DNA from: Streptomyces sp. A3M-1-3 | GTDB lineage: Bacteria > Actinomycetota > Actinomycetes > Streptomycetales > Streptomycetaceae | Assembly (NCBI RefSeq): GCF_024213665.1 | Contig: NZ_JANAVP010000033.1 | Span: 866-64,865 of the forward strand | Reading direction: 5' to 3' | Length of the DNA stretch: 64,000 nucleotides | Part shown: positions 37,043-45,769 of the stretch, one piece after another | Layout: every line of letters begins with the position of its first letter | Numbering within the stretch: position 1 is the first letter of the stretch | Made by a program: the position numbers and the translations under genes | Notes under the pieces: generated by a model | The model's database searches: none | The model's input: the letters and a program-made list of their open reading frames with translations, nothing else | Told to the model about the DNA's origin: nothing

Positions 37043-37757
37043 TCACCGCGCTGAGGCGCGGCGCACCCGGACGAGGAAGTCCTCCACCCTGGCCCGGTCC
37101 GGCTCCGGTGGGAGAGGGGAGCGGGCGGCCGCATCGTCCGCCTCGGTCGCGAGGCCGGACAACCAGGTCTCGACCTGCGGCCACGCCACCTCGCCCCGCT
37201 TGACCGCCAGCAGGCGCTCACGGTGCTCGCTCACGTCGATGGTCAGGGCGCCGGTGCGGAGCAGGTCGCGGCACGACAGCAGCAGGCGCAGCTGGGGGCA
37301 CCTCCCAGGCGAAGCTCTGGGGGAGCATGGCGTGCTTCCAGCGCGGGGCGCCGTACTGCCGTACGTCCGCGTCGAGCTTCTTGCGCTGGCCGGCCGCGTA
37401 GCGGACGAACGTCACATGCGCCTGGCGGGACAGGAACGCGTCGCGCACGGCGACGAGTTCGCGGCCCGTGTCGTCGATGTGCTCCGCGAGCGGGGAGTGC
37501 AGGCACTCCAGGATGTTCGGGTTGGCGCGCAGGGCGAGGGCGCAGAAGCGCTCCAGCTCCCAGGAGAACTGCTCCTCCGCCGGGCCCTCCACATGCGTCG
37601 GCGGCTTCTCGAAGCGCCAGTACAGCGGGGTCGGCGCGAGGAAGACCCCGCGGCGGTCGGTGTCGCTGGCGTCCGTGGCCAGCCCGAAGGCGCGCGAGCC
37701 CATCACGCACGCGTAGATGGTGTGGTCGCGCACCAGCGCCTCTGGAGTGACGTGCAT
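37043..37757 (-). pseudogene. Nucleotidyltransferase-domain gene disrupted by a 31-bp repeat
   Basis: The start (MHVTPEALVRDHTIYACVMGSRA, with GSRAFGL and SDTDRRGVF as the nucleotidyltransferase motif) is intact as far as GAPRWKHAM. Then 31 inserted bases shift the frame. Deleting 37295-37325 gives QLRLLLSCRDLLRTGALTIDVSEH and a full 227-codon gene ending at 37043. As it stands, translation ends early in an unrelated tail. Confidence 0.85.
37295..37325. repeat. 31-bp GC-rich palindromic repeat inserted in a gene
   Basis: GGGGCACCTCCCAGGCGAAG followed by CTCTGGGGGAG can fold on itself (CTCCCAG/CTCTGGGGGAG arms around GCGAAGC). A related sequence lies at 58900-58945. Short repeats of this kind are frequent between Streptomyces genes; here the copy is inside a coding frame. 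Confidence 0.8.
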
Positions 37758-37767
37758 GCGCGCGAGA

Positions 37768-38211
37768 TTACGCCAGAAGGATCGCGTCCCCCTCGACGGT
37801 GATTTTCTTCTCCGCCAGCGGGCGCGTGGCGGGGCCGGCCGCGACCGCGGCGTCCGTGACGCTGAACTTGCTGCCGTGGCAGGGGCAGTTGATGGTGCCG
37901 TCAGCGACCTTGCTGACCGTGCAGCCCTGATGGGTGCAGACCGCCGAGAACGCCTTGAAGTCGCCCGCCTCGGGCTGCGTCACCACGATCTTCCGGTCCG
38001 CGAAGACCTTGCCGCCGCCCACCGGGATGTCCGCCGTCCTGGCCAGCTCCTCGCCACCGGGCGGCTGCGCCTGGGTGGCCGATGTCGCCGTCGGCGTACT
38101 GTCCGCGCCGTCGCCGCTCTCGTCGCCGTACTCGCTGCAGCCGATGAGCGCACTGCCCGCAACCGCGGCGCCCGCCGCCAGTACCGTCCGCCGGCGCGTG
38201 GTTTCCCGCAT
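37768..38211 (-). CDS. Rieske [2Fe-2S] lipoprotein with Tat-type signal
   Basis: The 147-residue protein starts RRRTVLAAGAAVAGSALIGC, a twin-arginine-like signal with a lipobox ending at Cys25. The Rieske ligands are CTHQGC and CPCHGS. It is probably an extracytoplasmic electron carrier anchored by lipid. The adjacent upstream gene encodes a DUF6529-type membrane protein, a usual partner. Confidence 0.9.
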   Translation of the reverse strand: MRETTRRRTVLAAGAAVAGSALIGCSEYGDESGDGADSTPTATSATQAQPPGGEELARTADIPVGGGKVFADRKIVVTQPEAGDFKAFSAVCTHQGCTVSKVADGTINCPCHGSKFSVTDAAVAAGPATRPLAEKKITVEGDAILLA

Positions 38212-38221
38212 GGCCGTCTCC

Positions 38222-38524
38222 TTACGTCGTCACCCCGAAGGTGCGGAAGAACCACAGCGCCGAGGTCAGCCAGATCACTGTCAGCGCCGCGAACGTCAGA
38301 CCGCCCGCGATCGGCAGCAGCCAGCCGGGCAGCCGCTCCGCGCGCAGCAGGAGCATCTTGGCGCTGAACGCCCCGAAGAAGAAGCACCCCACGAGCGAAT
38401 GCCACATCACACGCGTCTCGTACGTCTGATAGCCCAGCGCGTACAGACAGTGGACGGCGACCGGCACCGCTCCGGTGCTGTTGAAGCCGGCCAGGTTGAA
38501 TGCCGTACCCGCGGGGTCGTGCAC
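38222..38524 (-). CDS. DUF6529-type membrane protein, shortened (possible pseudogene)
   Basis: The frame reads VHDPAGTAFNLAGFNSTGAVPVAVHCLYALGYQ and continues with RVMWHSLVGCFFFGAFSAKMLLL to FFRTFGVTT. In relatives I recall, about 50 residues with two membrane segments separate the FNSTG and VPVAVHC blocks; here they adjoin in frame. Upstream, the same frame continues (ARFLVPALVAAAVAVALGAYGS) with no usable start codon until a TGA, so GTG 38524 is only a nominal start. A damaged partner of the Rieske protein is likely. Confidence 0.6.
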   Translation of the reverse strand: MHDPAGTAFNLAGFNSTGAVPVAVHCLYALGYQTYETRVMWHSLVGCFFFGAFSAKMLLLRAERLPGWLLPIAGGLTFAALTVIWLTSALWFFRTFGVTT

Positions 38525-38743
38525 GCTCCCGTACGCGCCCAGGGCGACCGCGACCGCCGCGGCGACGAGCGCCGGGACCAGGAAGCGGGCCGCGCTCGGC
38601 CGGGCATGGCCGTGGCCGTTGCGGGGCGGGCTGCGGAACGAGGCTGTCCGGGGCCGGGGCCGGGGCCGGGGCGCGGGGGCCGGTTCGCCGTCGCGCTTGA
38701 GGATGCCGACCTGGCGGCCATCGGGAAGGGACGGCGTACGCCA

Positions 38744-39088
38744 TCAGCCTCCGCCGGGCCACGGCTGCAGGCCCAGCGCCCGGCCCTCCGCGTCCCGCCG
38801 CACCTCCAGCAGCCCGGTCACGGCGGCCCGGTCGACCGGCCCGTACACATGGGGGAAGAACCTCTCGCCGTTGCCCTCGCGGCGGACCTCCGCGTCCAGG
38901 ACCGCCTCGTCGATCAGCAGCACCAGCAGCGGACCGTCCGTGTCCCGGTAGTACGCGTCGGCGATGGCCAGCGCCGAGTCCTCGTCCCCCGAGCAGTGCA
39001 CGAAGCCCTCCGCGGCGAGGGACGCAGGCGTGTAGGGGAGGCCGGGGACGGCGGTCCACTCATCCAGGGACACGACATGGAAGATCAT
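38744..39088 (-). CDS. DUF952 family protein
   Basis: The 114-residue protein shows DUF952 features: IFHVVSLDEWTA, GFVHCSGDED, YYRDTDGPLLVLLID and ERFFPHVYGP. The fold is related to glutathione S-transferase-independent small domains of unknown role. No operon partner is evident. Confidence 0.82.
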   Translation of the reverse strand: MIFHVVSLDEWTAVPGLPYTPASLAAEGFVHCSGDEDSALAIADAYYRDTDGPLLVLLIDEAVLDAEVRREGNGERFFPHVYGPVDRAAVTGLLEVRRDAEGRALGLQPWPGGG

Positions 39089-39213
39089 GCCGGACGTTCT
39101 ACCGCAAGTGGCTCACCCAACTGGCAGCATGGGCAAGTTTGGGCGAGATTGTCGGTGTCCGAAGCCGGGTGCCGGCGAACCGGGCCCGGCCGGTTCCCTC
39201 GAAAGGCAACATC

Positions 39214-39633
39214 ATGGCGCAAAAAGACCTCGGGTCCCTGCTGGGCGGTCTTCTCGGCGGCGGCGGCCAGAGCGGCGGCGGTGGCGGCAACATCCTCGGA
39301 TCGCTGCTCAGCGCCTTCACCGGCGGCAAGAGCGGCGGCGGAGGCGGCAACCCCCTCGAATCGCTCATGGGGTTCCTCACCAAGTCCGGTGTCGGCGATC
39401 AGGCCCAGTCCTGGGTCGGCACCGGAGAGAACAAGCCGGTCAGCGGCGCGCAGATGAAGGAGGCCCTGCCGGACGACACGCTGCAGAAGGTCGCTCAGGA
39501 AGCCGGCGTCTCCCCGGAGCAGGCGGCTGACCAGATCGCGCAGTCGCTGCCGAAGGCGGTGGACAAGCTGACCCCGCAGGGCCAGGTCCCGACCGGCAGC
39601 CTGGAGGACATCATCAGGCGACAGGGATCCTGA
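39214..39633 (+). CDS. YidB family protein
   Basis: Glycine-rich start (DLGSLLGGLLGGGGQSGGGG) followed by the DUF937/YidB helical domain (LGSLLSAFTGG, VGDQAQSWVGTGENKPVSGAQM, LPKAVDKLTPQGQVP). 139 residues from ATG 39214, with GAAAGG 7 bases upstream. Function unknown. Confidence 0.85.
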   Translation: MAQKDLGSLLGGLLGGGGQSGGGGGNILGSLLSAFTGGKSGGGGGNPLESLMGFLTKSGVGDQAQSWVGTGENKPVSGAQMKEALPDDTLQKVAQEAGVSPEQAADQIAQSLPKAVDKLTPQGQVPTGSLEDIIRRQGS

Positions 39634-39763
39634 CCGGCCGGTGCCAGTCAGAACCGGGGACCCGGCGGCCGTCTCGCAGGACGGGCGCCGGGTCCTCGTG
39701 TCCGCCCCGCTGACTACGCTGGCGGGGAGCAGGGACACCCGAGGTACGGAGCAAGGAGCAGAC

Positions 39764-40126
39764 GTGGCGGTACGAGCGGTCCGGGGAGCCGTCCAACTCG
39801 AACGGGACGAGGCCGGGCACATGGACGAGCAGGTCAGCGAGCTGCTCACCGCCGTCCTGGAACGGAACGGCCTCACCGCCGACGACCTCATCAGCATCTG
39901 GTTCACGGCCACACCCGATCTGCGCAGCGATTTCCCGGCGGCCGCCGCACGTAAGCTCGGCATCATCGACGTACCGCTGATCTGCGCCCAGGAGCTGGAC
40001 ATCGTCGGCGCCATGCCCCGCGTCGTCCGGCTCCTCGCGCACGTCGAGACGGACCTCCCCAAGTCCAAGATCGCGCACGTCTACCTCGGCGCCGCGGGCG
40101 CCCTCCGCAAGGACATCGCCCAGTGA
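39764..40126 (+). CDS. aroH: Chorismate mutase, AroH class
   Basis: Converts chorismate to prephenate. The 120-residue trimer-type protein has VRAVRGAVQLERDEAGHM (active-site Arg), SIWFTATPDLRSDFPAAAAR, LICAQELDIVGAMPRVVR and a final VYLGAAGALRKD. GTG 39764 has AAGGAGC upstream. It overlaps tyrA by 4 bp, so consecutive steps of tyrosine synthesis are coupled. Confidence 0.93.
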   Translation: MAVRAVRGAVQLERDEAGHMDEQVSELLTAVLERNGLTADDLISIWFTATPDLRSDFPAAAARKLGIIDVPLICAQELDIVGAMPRVVRLLAHVETDLPKSKIAHVYLGAAGALRKDIAQ

Positions 40127-41208
40127 GAACCGCACTCGTCATCGGAACCGGCCTGATCGGCACCTCCGCCGCGCTCGCCCTCGCCGGCCGTGGGGTCGCG
40201 GTCCACCTGGTCGACCACGACCCGGCCCAGGCGCGCATCGCCGCGGCCCTGGGCGCCGGTACGGACGAGCCGGCGGAGGGTCCCGTCGACCTGGCGATCG
40301 TCGCCGTCCCGCCCGCGCATGTCGCGGCGACCCTGGCCGACGCCATGCGGCGGGGCATCGCCCGCGGCTACATCGATGTCGCCAGCGTCAAGGGCGGCCC
40401 ACGCCGCGAGCTGGAGGCACTGGGCCTCGACCTCACTCCGTACATCGGTACGCACCCGATGTCCGGAAAGGAGCGCTCCGGCCCGCTGGCCGCCACGGCC
40501 GACCTCTTCGAGGGACGCCCCTGGGTGCTCACCCCGACCCGGGACACCGACACCGAGGTGCTCAACCTCGCCCTGGAGCTGGTGGCCCTCTGCCGGGCCG
40601 TGCCGGTGGTCATGGACGCGGACGCGCACGACCGGGCCGTGGCGCTCGTCTCGCACACCCCGCAGCTCATCTCGAGCATGGTCGCGGCCCGGCTGGAGAG
40701 CGCCGACGAGTCGGCGGTACGGCTCTGTGGCCAGGGCATCCGCGACGTCACCAGGATCGCCGCCTCCGATCCCCGGATGTGGGTCGAGATCCTCTCCGCG
40801 AACCCGGGACCGGTCGCCGACGTGCTGGCCGGGGTCGCGGCCGACCTGGACGAGACGGTCCAGGCGCTGCGTGCCCTGCAGTCCTCCGACGAGGACAAGC
40901 GCCGCGGCGGCGCCGAGGGCATCGAGGACGTGCTGCGGCGCGGCAACGCGGGCCGGGTGCGGGTGCCCGGCAAGCACGGCGCGGCCCCTACGACGTACGA
41001 GATCGTCGCCGTCCTGATCAGCGACCGGCCGGGCGAGCTGGCCCGTATCTTCGCGGACACCGGCCATGCGGGCGTCAACATCGAGGACGTCCGTATCGAG
41101 CACGCGACCGGCCAGCAGGCGGGCCTGGTCCAGCTGATGGTGGAACCCCGGGCGGTACCGGTCCTGACGGCGGCCCTGCGCGAACGGGGCTGGTCCATCC
41201 GGCAGTAG
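40123..41208 (+). CDS. tyrA: Prephenate dehydrogenase
   Basis: NAD-binding GTGLIGTS at residues 8-15, catalytic HPMSGKERSGP segment, DAHDRAVALVSHTPQLIS, and a C-terminal ACT domain (YEIVAVLISDRPGELARIFAD) that should bind tyrosine for feedback. 361 residues. Uses prephenate made by the overlapping aroH product. Confidence 0.94.
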   Translation: MRTALVIGTGLIGTSAALALAGRGVAVHLVDHDPAQARIAAALGAGTDEPAEGPVDLAIVAVPPAHVAATLADAMRRGIARGYIDVASVKGGPRRELEALGLDLTPYIGTHPMSGKERSGPLAATADLFEGRPWVLTPTRDTDTEVLNLALELVALCRAVPVVMDADAHDRAVALVSHTPQLISSMVAARLESADESAVRLCGQGIRDVTRIAASDPRMWVEILSANPGPVADVLAGVAADLDETVQALRALQSSDEDKRRGGAEGIEDVLRRGNAGRVRVPGKHGAAPTTYEIVAVLISDRPGELARIFADTGHAGVNIEDVRIEHATGQQAGLVQLMVEPRAVPVLTAALRERGWSIRQ

Positions 41209-41333
41209 GCCCCCGCTGAGCAGGCGGTTCGGGGCGGCCTTGAATACTCGGTAACCTTGTGCGGGGGCGCTGACGCGCGCCCGACCGCCGTTCACGTCCT
41301 CCCGCCCCGTGTACCAGGAAGGTGTCCACCACC

Positions 41334-42047
41334 GTGGAAACCGCAGCAACCGCCGCCCGGACTGCCCCGGCAGCTGTGATTGTCGCCATCGACGGTCCCT
41401 CCGGCACGGGCAAGTCCAGCACCTCCAAGGCCGTCGCCGCCAAGCTCGGGCTGCACTACCTGGACACCGGCGCCCAGTACCGGGCCATCACCTGGTGGAT
41501 GATCACCAACGGGGTGGACGTCGACGACGTCGGCGCCGTCGCGACCGCCGCCGCCAAACCGTCCATCGAGTCCGGTACGGACCCGGCCGCGCCGACGATC
41601 ACCGTGGACGGCCTGGACGCCTCCGGCCCGATCCGCACCCAGGAGGTCACCTCCAAGGTCAGCGCGGTCAGCGCGGTGCCGGAGGTGCGGACCCGGATCA
41701 CCGAACTGCAGCGGTCCATCGCGGCCACGGCCGAGGGCGGTATCGTCGTCGAGGGCCGCGACATCGGTACGACCGTCCTGCCGGACGCCGACCTCAAGGT
41801 CTTCCTCACCGCCTCCCCGGAGGCGCGCGCCGCCCGCCGCAGCGGCGAGCTCAAGGGAAAGGACGCCCTCGGCCTCGCGGCCACCCAGGATGCGCTGATC
41901 AGGCGGGACGCGGCCGACTCCGGCCGCAAGGCCTCGCCGCTCGCGAAGGCGGACGACGCGGTCGAGGTGGACACCACCGAGCTGACGCTGGAGCAGGTCA
42001 TCGAGTGCGTCGTCACCCTCGTCGAGGAGAAGCAGGCAGCGGCGTGA
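41334..42047 (+). CDS. cmk: Cytidylate kinase
   Basis: Phosphorylates CMP and dCMP. P-loop DGPSGTGKSSTSK, YLDTGAQYRAITW, VVEGRDIGTTVLPDADLKVFLTASPEARAARR are all family marks. GTG 41334 is preferred since AGGAAGG lies 11 bases upstream, while GTG 41322 overlaps that site. 237 residues. Overlaps the acyltransferase gene by 4 bp. Confidence 0.92.
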   Translation: METAATAARTAPAAVIVAIDGPSGTGKSSTSKAVAAKLGLHYLDTGAQYRAITWWMITNGVDVDDVGAVATAAAKPSIESGTDPAAPTITVDGLDASGPIRTQEVTSKVSAVSAVPEVRTRITELQRSIAATAEGGIVVEGRDIGTTVLPDADLKVFLTASPEARAARRSGELKGKDALGLAATQDALIRRDAADSGRKASPLAKADDAVEVDTTELTLEQVIECVVTLVEEKQAAA

Positions 42048-42688
42048 GCGAAGCCACCCTGCGGGGTGCGGCGGTCGGCCGACGGATCGGCATCGGACTG
42101 ATGTACGGGCTGTGGAAGCCGCGCGTACTGGGAGCCTGGCGGGTCCCCGCCAGGGGACCGGTCATCCTGGCCGTCAACCACTCGCACAACATCGACGGCC
42201 CCATGCTGATGGGCACCGCGCCCCGCCCCGTGCACTTCCTGATCAAGAAGGAGGCGTTCGTCGGGCCGCTCGACCCGTTCCTGCGCGGAATCGGTCAGCT
42301 GAAAGTGGACCGTACGACCGCCGACCGCGCAGCGATCACCAGCGCACTCGGCGTACTGGAGAACGGCGGCGTACTCGGGATCTTCCCCGAGGGCACCAGG
42401 GGCGAGGGCAACTTCGCCTCACTGCGGGCCGGGCTCGCGTACTTCGCCGTACGCAGCGGTGCGCCGATCGTTCCGGTGGCGGTGCTGGGAAGCACCGAGC
42501 GCAGCGGACGGTTGATACGGGGGCTGCCCCCGCTGCGCAGCCGCGTCGACGTCGTGTTCGGCGAGGCCTTCGAGGCGGGCGACCGGAGCGGCCGACGTAC
42601 GCGCAAGGTGCTGGACGAAGCCACCGTGCGCATCCAGGAGCGGCTGACCGCCCACCTGGAAAACGCCAAGCGCCTCACCGGGCGCTAG
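42044..42688 (+). CDS. 1-acyl-glycerol-3-phosphate acyltransferase (PlsC family)
   Basis: The 214-residue protein has the acyltransferase motifs NHSHNID (NHx4D variant), IGQLKVDR, FPEGTRGEG and VPVAVLGS. It acylates a glycerophosphate-type acceptor in membrane lipid synthesis. GTG 42044 overlaps the cmk stop. The cmk-plsC-der order is conserved in actinobacteria. Confidence 0.9.
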   Translation: MSEATLRGAAVGRRIGIGLMYGLWKPRVLGAWRVPARGPVILAVNHSHNIDGPMLMGTAPRPVHFLIKKEAFVGPLDPFLRGIGQLKVDRTTADRAAITSALGVLENGGVLGIFPEGTRGEGNFASLRAGLAYFAVRSGAPIVPVAVLGSTERSGRLIRGLPPLRSRVDVVFGEAFEAGDRSGRRTRKVLDEATVRIQERLTAHLENAKRLTGR

Positions 42689-42770
42689 GCGAGACTTGAC
42701 TGGTCGAGACTTGAGTAGTGGGCCGCGGACTGTGGTCCATCGATGATGCAACGAACGAGGTACGGACTTC

Positions 42771-44240
42771 ATGAACGACCAGATCCACTCCGGCGATGAG
42801 CACGGGGAGCTTGGCGACGCCGAGTACGCGGAGTTCATGGAGCTCGCCGCGCAGGAGGGCTTCGACGCCGAGGAGGTCGAGGGCGCGATCGGCGAGGCCG
42901 GTCACGGCCCGCTGCCCGTCCTCGCCGTCGTCGGCCGCCCGAATGTCGGCAAGTCGACCCTGGTGAACCGCATCATCGGCCGCCGCGAAGCCGTCGTCGA
43001 GGACAAGCCCGGCGTCACCCGCGACCGCGTCACCTACGAGGCCGAATGGGCCGGCCGCCGCTTCAAGGTCGTCGACACCGGCGGCTGGGAGCAGGACGTG
43101 CTCGGCATCGACGCGTCCGTCGCCGCCCAGGCCGAGTACGCCATCGAGGCGGCCGACGCGGTCGTCTTCGTCGTGGACTCCACCGTCGGCGCGACCGACA
43201 CCGACGAGGCCGTCGTCAAGCTGCTGCGCCGGGCCGGAAAGCCCGTCGTGCTGTGCGCCAACAAGGTCGACGGCCCGAGCGGCGAGGCGGACGCGACCGC
43301 GCTGTGGTCGCTGGGCCTCGGCCAGCCGCACCCCGTCTCCTCGTTGCACGGCCGCGGCACCGGCGACATGCTGGACGCCGTCCTCGAGGCGCTGCCCGAG
43401 GCCCCGGCCCAGACCTTCGGCAATGTCATCGGCGGCCCGCGCCGTATCGCGCTCATCGGCCGCCCGAACGTCGGCAAGTCCTCGCTGCTCAACAAGGTGG
43501 CGCAGGAGGAGCGGGTGGTCGTCAACGAGATCGCCGGCACCACCCGTGACCCGGTCGACGAGCTGATCGAGCTCGGCGGCATCACCTGGAAGTTCGTGGA
43601 CACCGCCGGTATCCGCCGCCGGGTCCACCTCCAGGAGGGCGCGGACTACTACGCCTCGCTGCGTACCGCCGCCGCCGTGGAGAAGGCCGAGGTCGCGGTC
43701 GTACTGATCGACGCGAGCGAATCCATCAGTGTCCAGGACCAGCGGATCATCACCATGGCCGTCGAAGCGGGCCGCGCCATGGTCGTCGCCTTCAACAAGT
43801 GGGACACGCTCGACGAGGAGCGCCGCTACTACCTCGAGCGCGAGATCGAGACCGAACTCGCCCAGATCGCCTGGGCCCCGCGGGTCAACGTCTCGGCCCT
43901 GACCGGTCGCCACATGGAGAAGCTGGTCCCCGCGATCGAGACCGCCCTGACGGGCTGGGAGACGCGCGTCCCGACGGGCCGGCTGAACGCCTTCCTCGGC
44001 GAGATCGTCGCCTCCCACCCGCACCCGATCCGCGGCGGCAAGCAGCCGCGCATCCTGTTCGGCACGCAGGCCGGCACCAAGCCGCCCCGCTTCGTGCTCT
44101 TCGCCTCCGGCTTCCTCGAGCACGGCTACCGGCGTTTCGTCGAGCGCCGGCTGCGCGAGGAGTTCGGTTTCGAGGGCACCCCGATCCACATTTCGGTGCG
44201 GGTGCGGGAGAAGCGCGGCAGCAAGCACAAGAAGAAGTAG
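42771..44240 (+). CDS. der: Ribosome-assembly GTPase Der (EngA)
   Basis: Two consecutive GTPase domains, each with GRPNVGKS (from residues 55 and 230), and matching DTGGWE / DTAGIRRR and NKVD / NKWD motifs, then a KH-like domain (PRFVLFASGFLEHGYRRFVERRLREEFGF) and a Lys-rich end. 489 residues, with an acidic N-terminal extension of about 45 residues. Acts in 50S subunit assembly. Confidence 0.96.
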   Translation: MNDQIHSGDEHGELGDAEYAEFMELAAQEGFDAEEVEGAIGEAGHGPLPVLAVVGRPNVGKSTLVNRIIGRREAVVEDKPGVTRDRVTYEAEWAGRRFKVVDTGGWEQDVLGIDASVAAQAEYAIEAADAVVFVVDSTVGATDTDEAVVKLLRRAGKPVVLCANKVDGPSGEADATALWSLGLGQPHPVSSLHGRGTGDMLDAVLEALPEAPAQTFGNVIGGPRRIALIGRPNVGKSSLLNKVAQEERVVVNEIAGTTRDPVDELIELGGITWKFVDTAGIRRRVHLQEGADYYASLRTAAAVEKAEVAVVLIDASESISVQDQRIITMAVEAGRAMVVAFNKWDTLDEERRYYLEREIETELAQIAWAPRVNVSALTGRHMEKLVPAIETALTGWETRVPTGRLNAFLGEIVASHPHPIRGGKQPRILFGTQAGTKPPRFVLFASGFLEHGYRRFVERRLREEFGFEGTPIHISVRVREKRGSKHKKK

Positions 44241-44254
44241 GGCCGGAGTACGGC

Positions 44255-44659
44255 TCAGAGCCCCCTGCGGGGCGCGGGCGGCAGCGCCGCCGGGAGGTGA
44301 CTCCCGGTGTGGTGCTGCCGCCCGCCGCTGTTTCCGGTTGCGCCGTGCCCGGCCCCACCGCTGTGCCCGCTGTGGCTGCCGTGACCGCTGTGGCCGCCGC
44401 TGTGCCACGCGGCGCTGTGCCAGGATCCGCCGTGGCTGCTCGGGCCGCCGTGCACCCCGATACCGAAGGCCGTGAACCTCAGATCCTCCTCGCCGCTGCG
44501 GTCCCCCGGCAGGGCCCTGAAGGACCGGCGGTACTCCGAGTACAGCGCGTCGTAGATCGGGGTGTGCGAGAAGTGGCCGACCTGGGTGTCCCGGGACGGT
44601 CGCATCGCGGGAATCTGGCCGGCGAACGGCTGGTGGCGGGAGGGATCGTATGAATGCAC
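44255..44659 (-). CDS. His/Gly/Ser-rich uncharacterised protein
   Basis: About 134 residues: a conserved-looking segment HTPIYDALYSEYRRSFRALPGDRSGEE followed by a tail of HSGGHSGHGSHSGH repeats and a PAALPPAPRRGL end. The start is uncertain (GTG 44659 chosen; ATG codons inside). The His-rich tail could bind metal. It converges on der with 14 bp between stops. Confidence 0.6.
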   Translation of the reverse strand: MHSYDPSRHQPFAGQIPAMRPSRDTQVGHFSHTPIYDALYSEYRRSFRALPGDRSGEEDLRFTAFGIGVHGGPSSHGGSWHSAAWHSGGHSGHGSHSGHSGGAGHGATGNSGGRQHHTGSHLPAALPPAPRRGL

Positions 44660-44718
44660 GTATCTGCCAACGAACCGGGCGCCCGACGGATGCGGGCCGG
44701 ACGAAGAAATCGCAGATC

Positions 44719-44756
44719 GCCGGGGGTGCGGCCGGAGCATCCGGCGCACCCCCGGC
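44719..44756 (-). terminator. Hairpin terminator
   Basis: GCCGGGGGTGC and GCACCCCCGGC enclose an inner GCCGG/CCGGC stem with a one-base bulge and AGCAT loop, 16 bp paired in all. It lies just after the minus-strand gene that ends at 44781. Confidence 0.75.
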
Positions 44757-44780
44757 GCACTCAGGCCCCGGTTTGGCCGG

Positions 44781-45557
44781 TCAGGTGCCCGCCAGCGGCA
44801 TCGCGGCCGCGACCAGCACTCCGGCGGCCGCGGCCTTCTCCAGGGCATCCCGGAGCAGGTCCTCGCGCGGCTGCTGGCCAATGGAGCCGACCGGGACCGC
44901 GTACACCAGGACGGTGTGCGACCGGTTGGCCGCCGCGCGCCAGCCGTCGGTGACCTGCAGCGGCTGGTGGGCCTGCCACCAGGAGACCGGGCTGCCGCCG
45001 CCGGTGCCCGGCTGCAGCACGGCGTGCAGCTGGCCCATGGCGAGCAGTACGGACCAGCCGGGCAGACCGGACGGCCGCTGAGCGACATCCGTGACCGGCA
45101 GGAAGCCCTGCTCGATGAGGAGCGGCAGGAAGTCGTCGCCGGGGCCGGAGGAGCCGGGGCGGGCGATCGGTGCGGTCGGCTCGACGACGAGAGCGGGGTG
45201 CAGGTCGCCGTCGATGAGTACGAGCCCGCTGGTGACGCCGAGCACCGCCTGCCGGCCGGGCTGCTGCCCCGCACCCCCCTCCTCGCTGGTGATGCTGCGG
45301 ACGGCGCCCTGAAGCTGCTCCTCGGACACCGTCACCACCTGGGACGGAATACAGGACGCGTGCGCGAAGGCGAGCACGGCCGTCTCGTTGCCGACGAACA
45401 GCACGGTGCTGGTCCGCTCCTGCTCGGCGTCGCCCGGCGTGCGGCAGGAGGTGCAGTCGTAGTTGCCCGGCGAGGTCTCGCCGGCGAGCAGCAGGTCGGC
45501 TTCTTCGTCGCCGATCTCGGCGCGTACGTCATGACTGACGTCGAGCATGCGCGGCAC
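44781..45557 (-). CDS. Uncharacterised conserved protein with CxxC
   Basis: The 258-residue protein begins with a short zinc-ribbon-like element (NYDCTSCRTPGDAE) and continues as a single soluble domain with VLFVGNETAVLAFAHASC and GFLPVTDVAQRPSGLPGWSVLL. No known family is assigned. It ends in an Ala/Val-rich helix. It lies upstream of the His-rich gene on the same strand. Confidence 0.65.
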   Translation of the reverse strand: MPRMLDVSHDVRAEIGDEEADLLLAGETSPGNYDCTSCRTPGDAEQERTSTVLFVGNETAVLAFAHASCIPSQVVTVSEEQLQGAVRSITSEEGGAGQQPGRQAVLGVTSGLVLIDGDLHPALVVEPTAPIARPGSSGPGDDFLPLLIEQGFLPVTDVAQRPSGLPGWSVLLAMGQLHAVLQPGTGGGSPVSWWQAHQPLQVTDGWRAAANRSHTVLVYAVPVGSIGQQPREDLLRDALEKAAAAGVLVAAAMPLAGT

Positions 45558-45769
45558 GGGGTGCTCCTCGGACTCGGTGCGGTGCCGGGTGGTTCCCGGC
45601 TCTCAGAGCACAACGGGCTTTCCTCGGCCGGAGTCACGCAGGAAAGGGAACGGAATCGAACCGGCCGCCGCGATGGGCCGGCTCCGCGGCCGTCGGCCGA
45701 GCGGGTGGGCTTCGGGGTCTGCCGCGCGGCATCGGGAGGATGATCCGTAGAGCTGCATAGCGTGATCCG

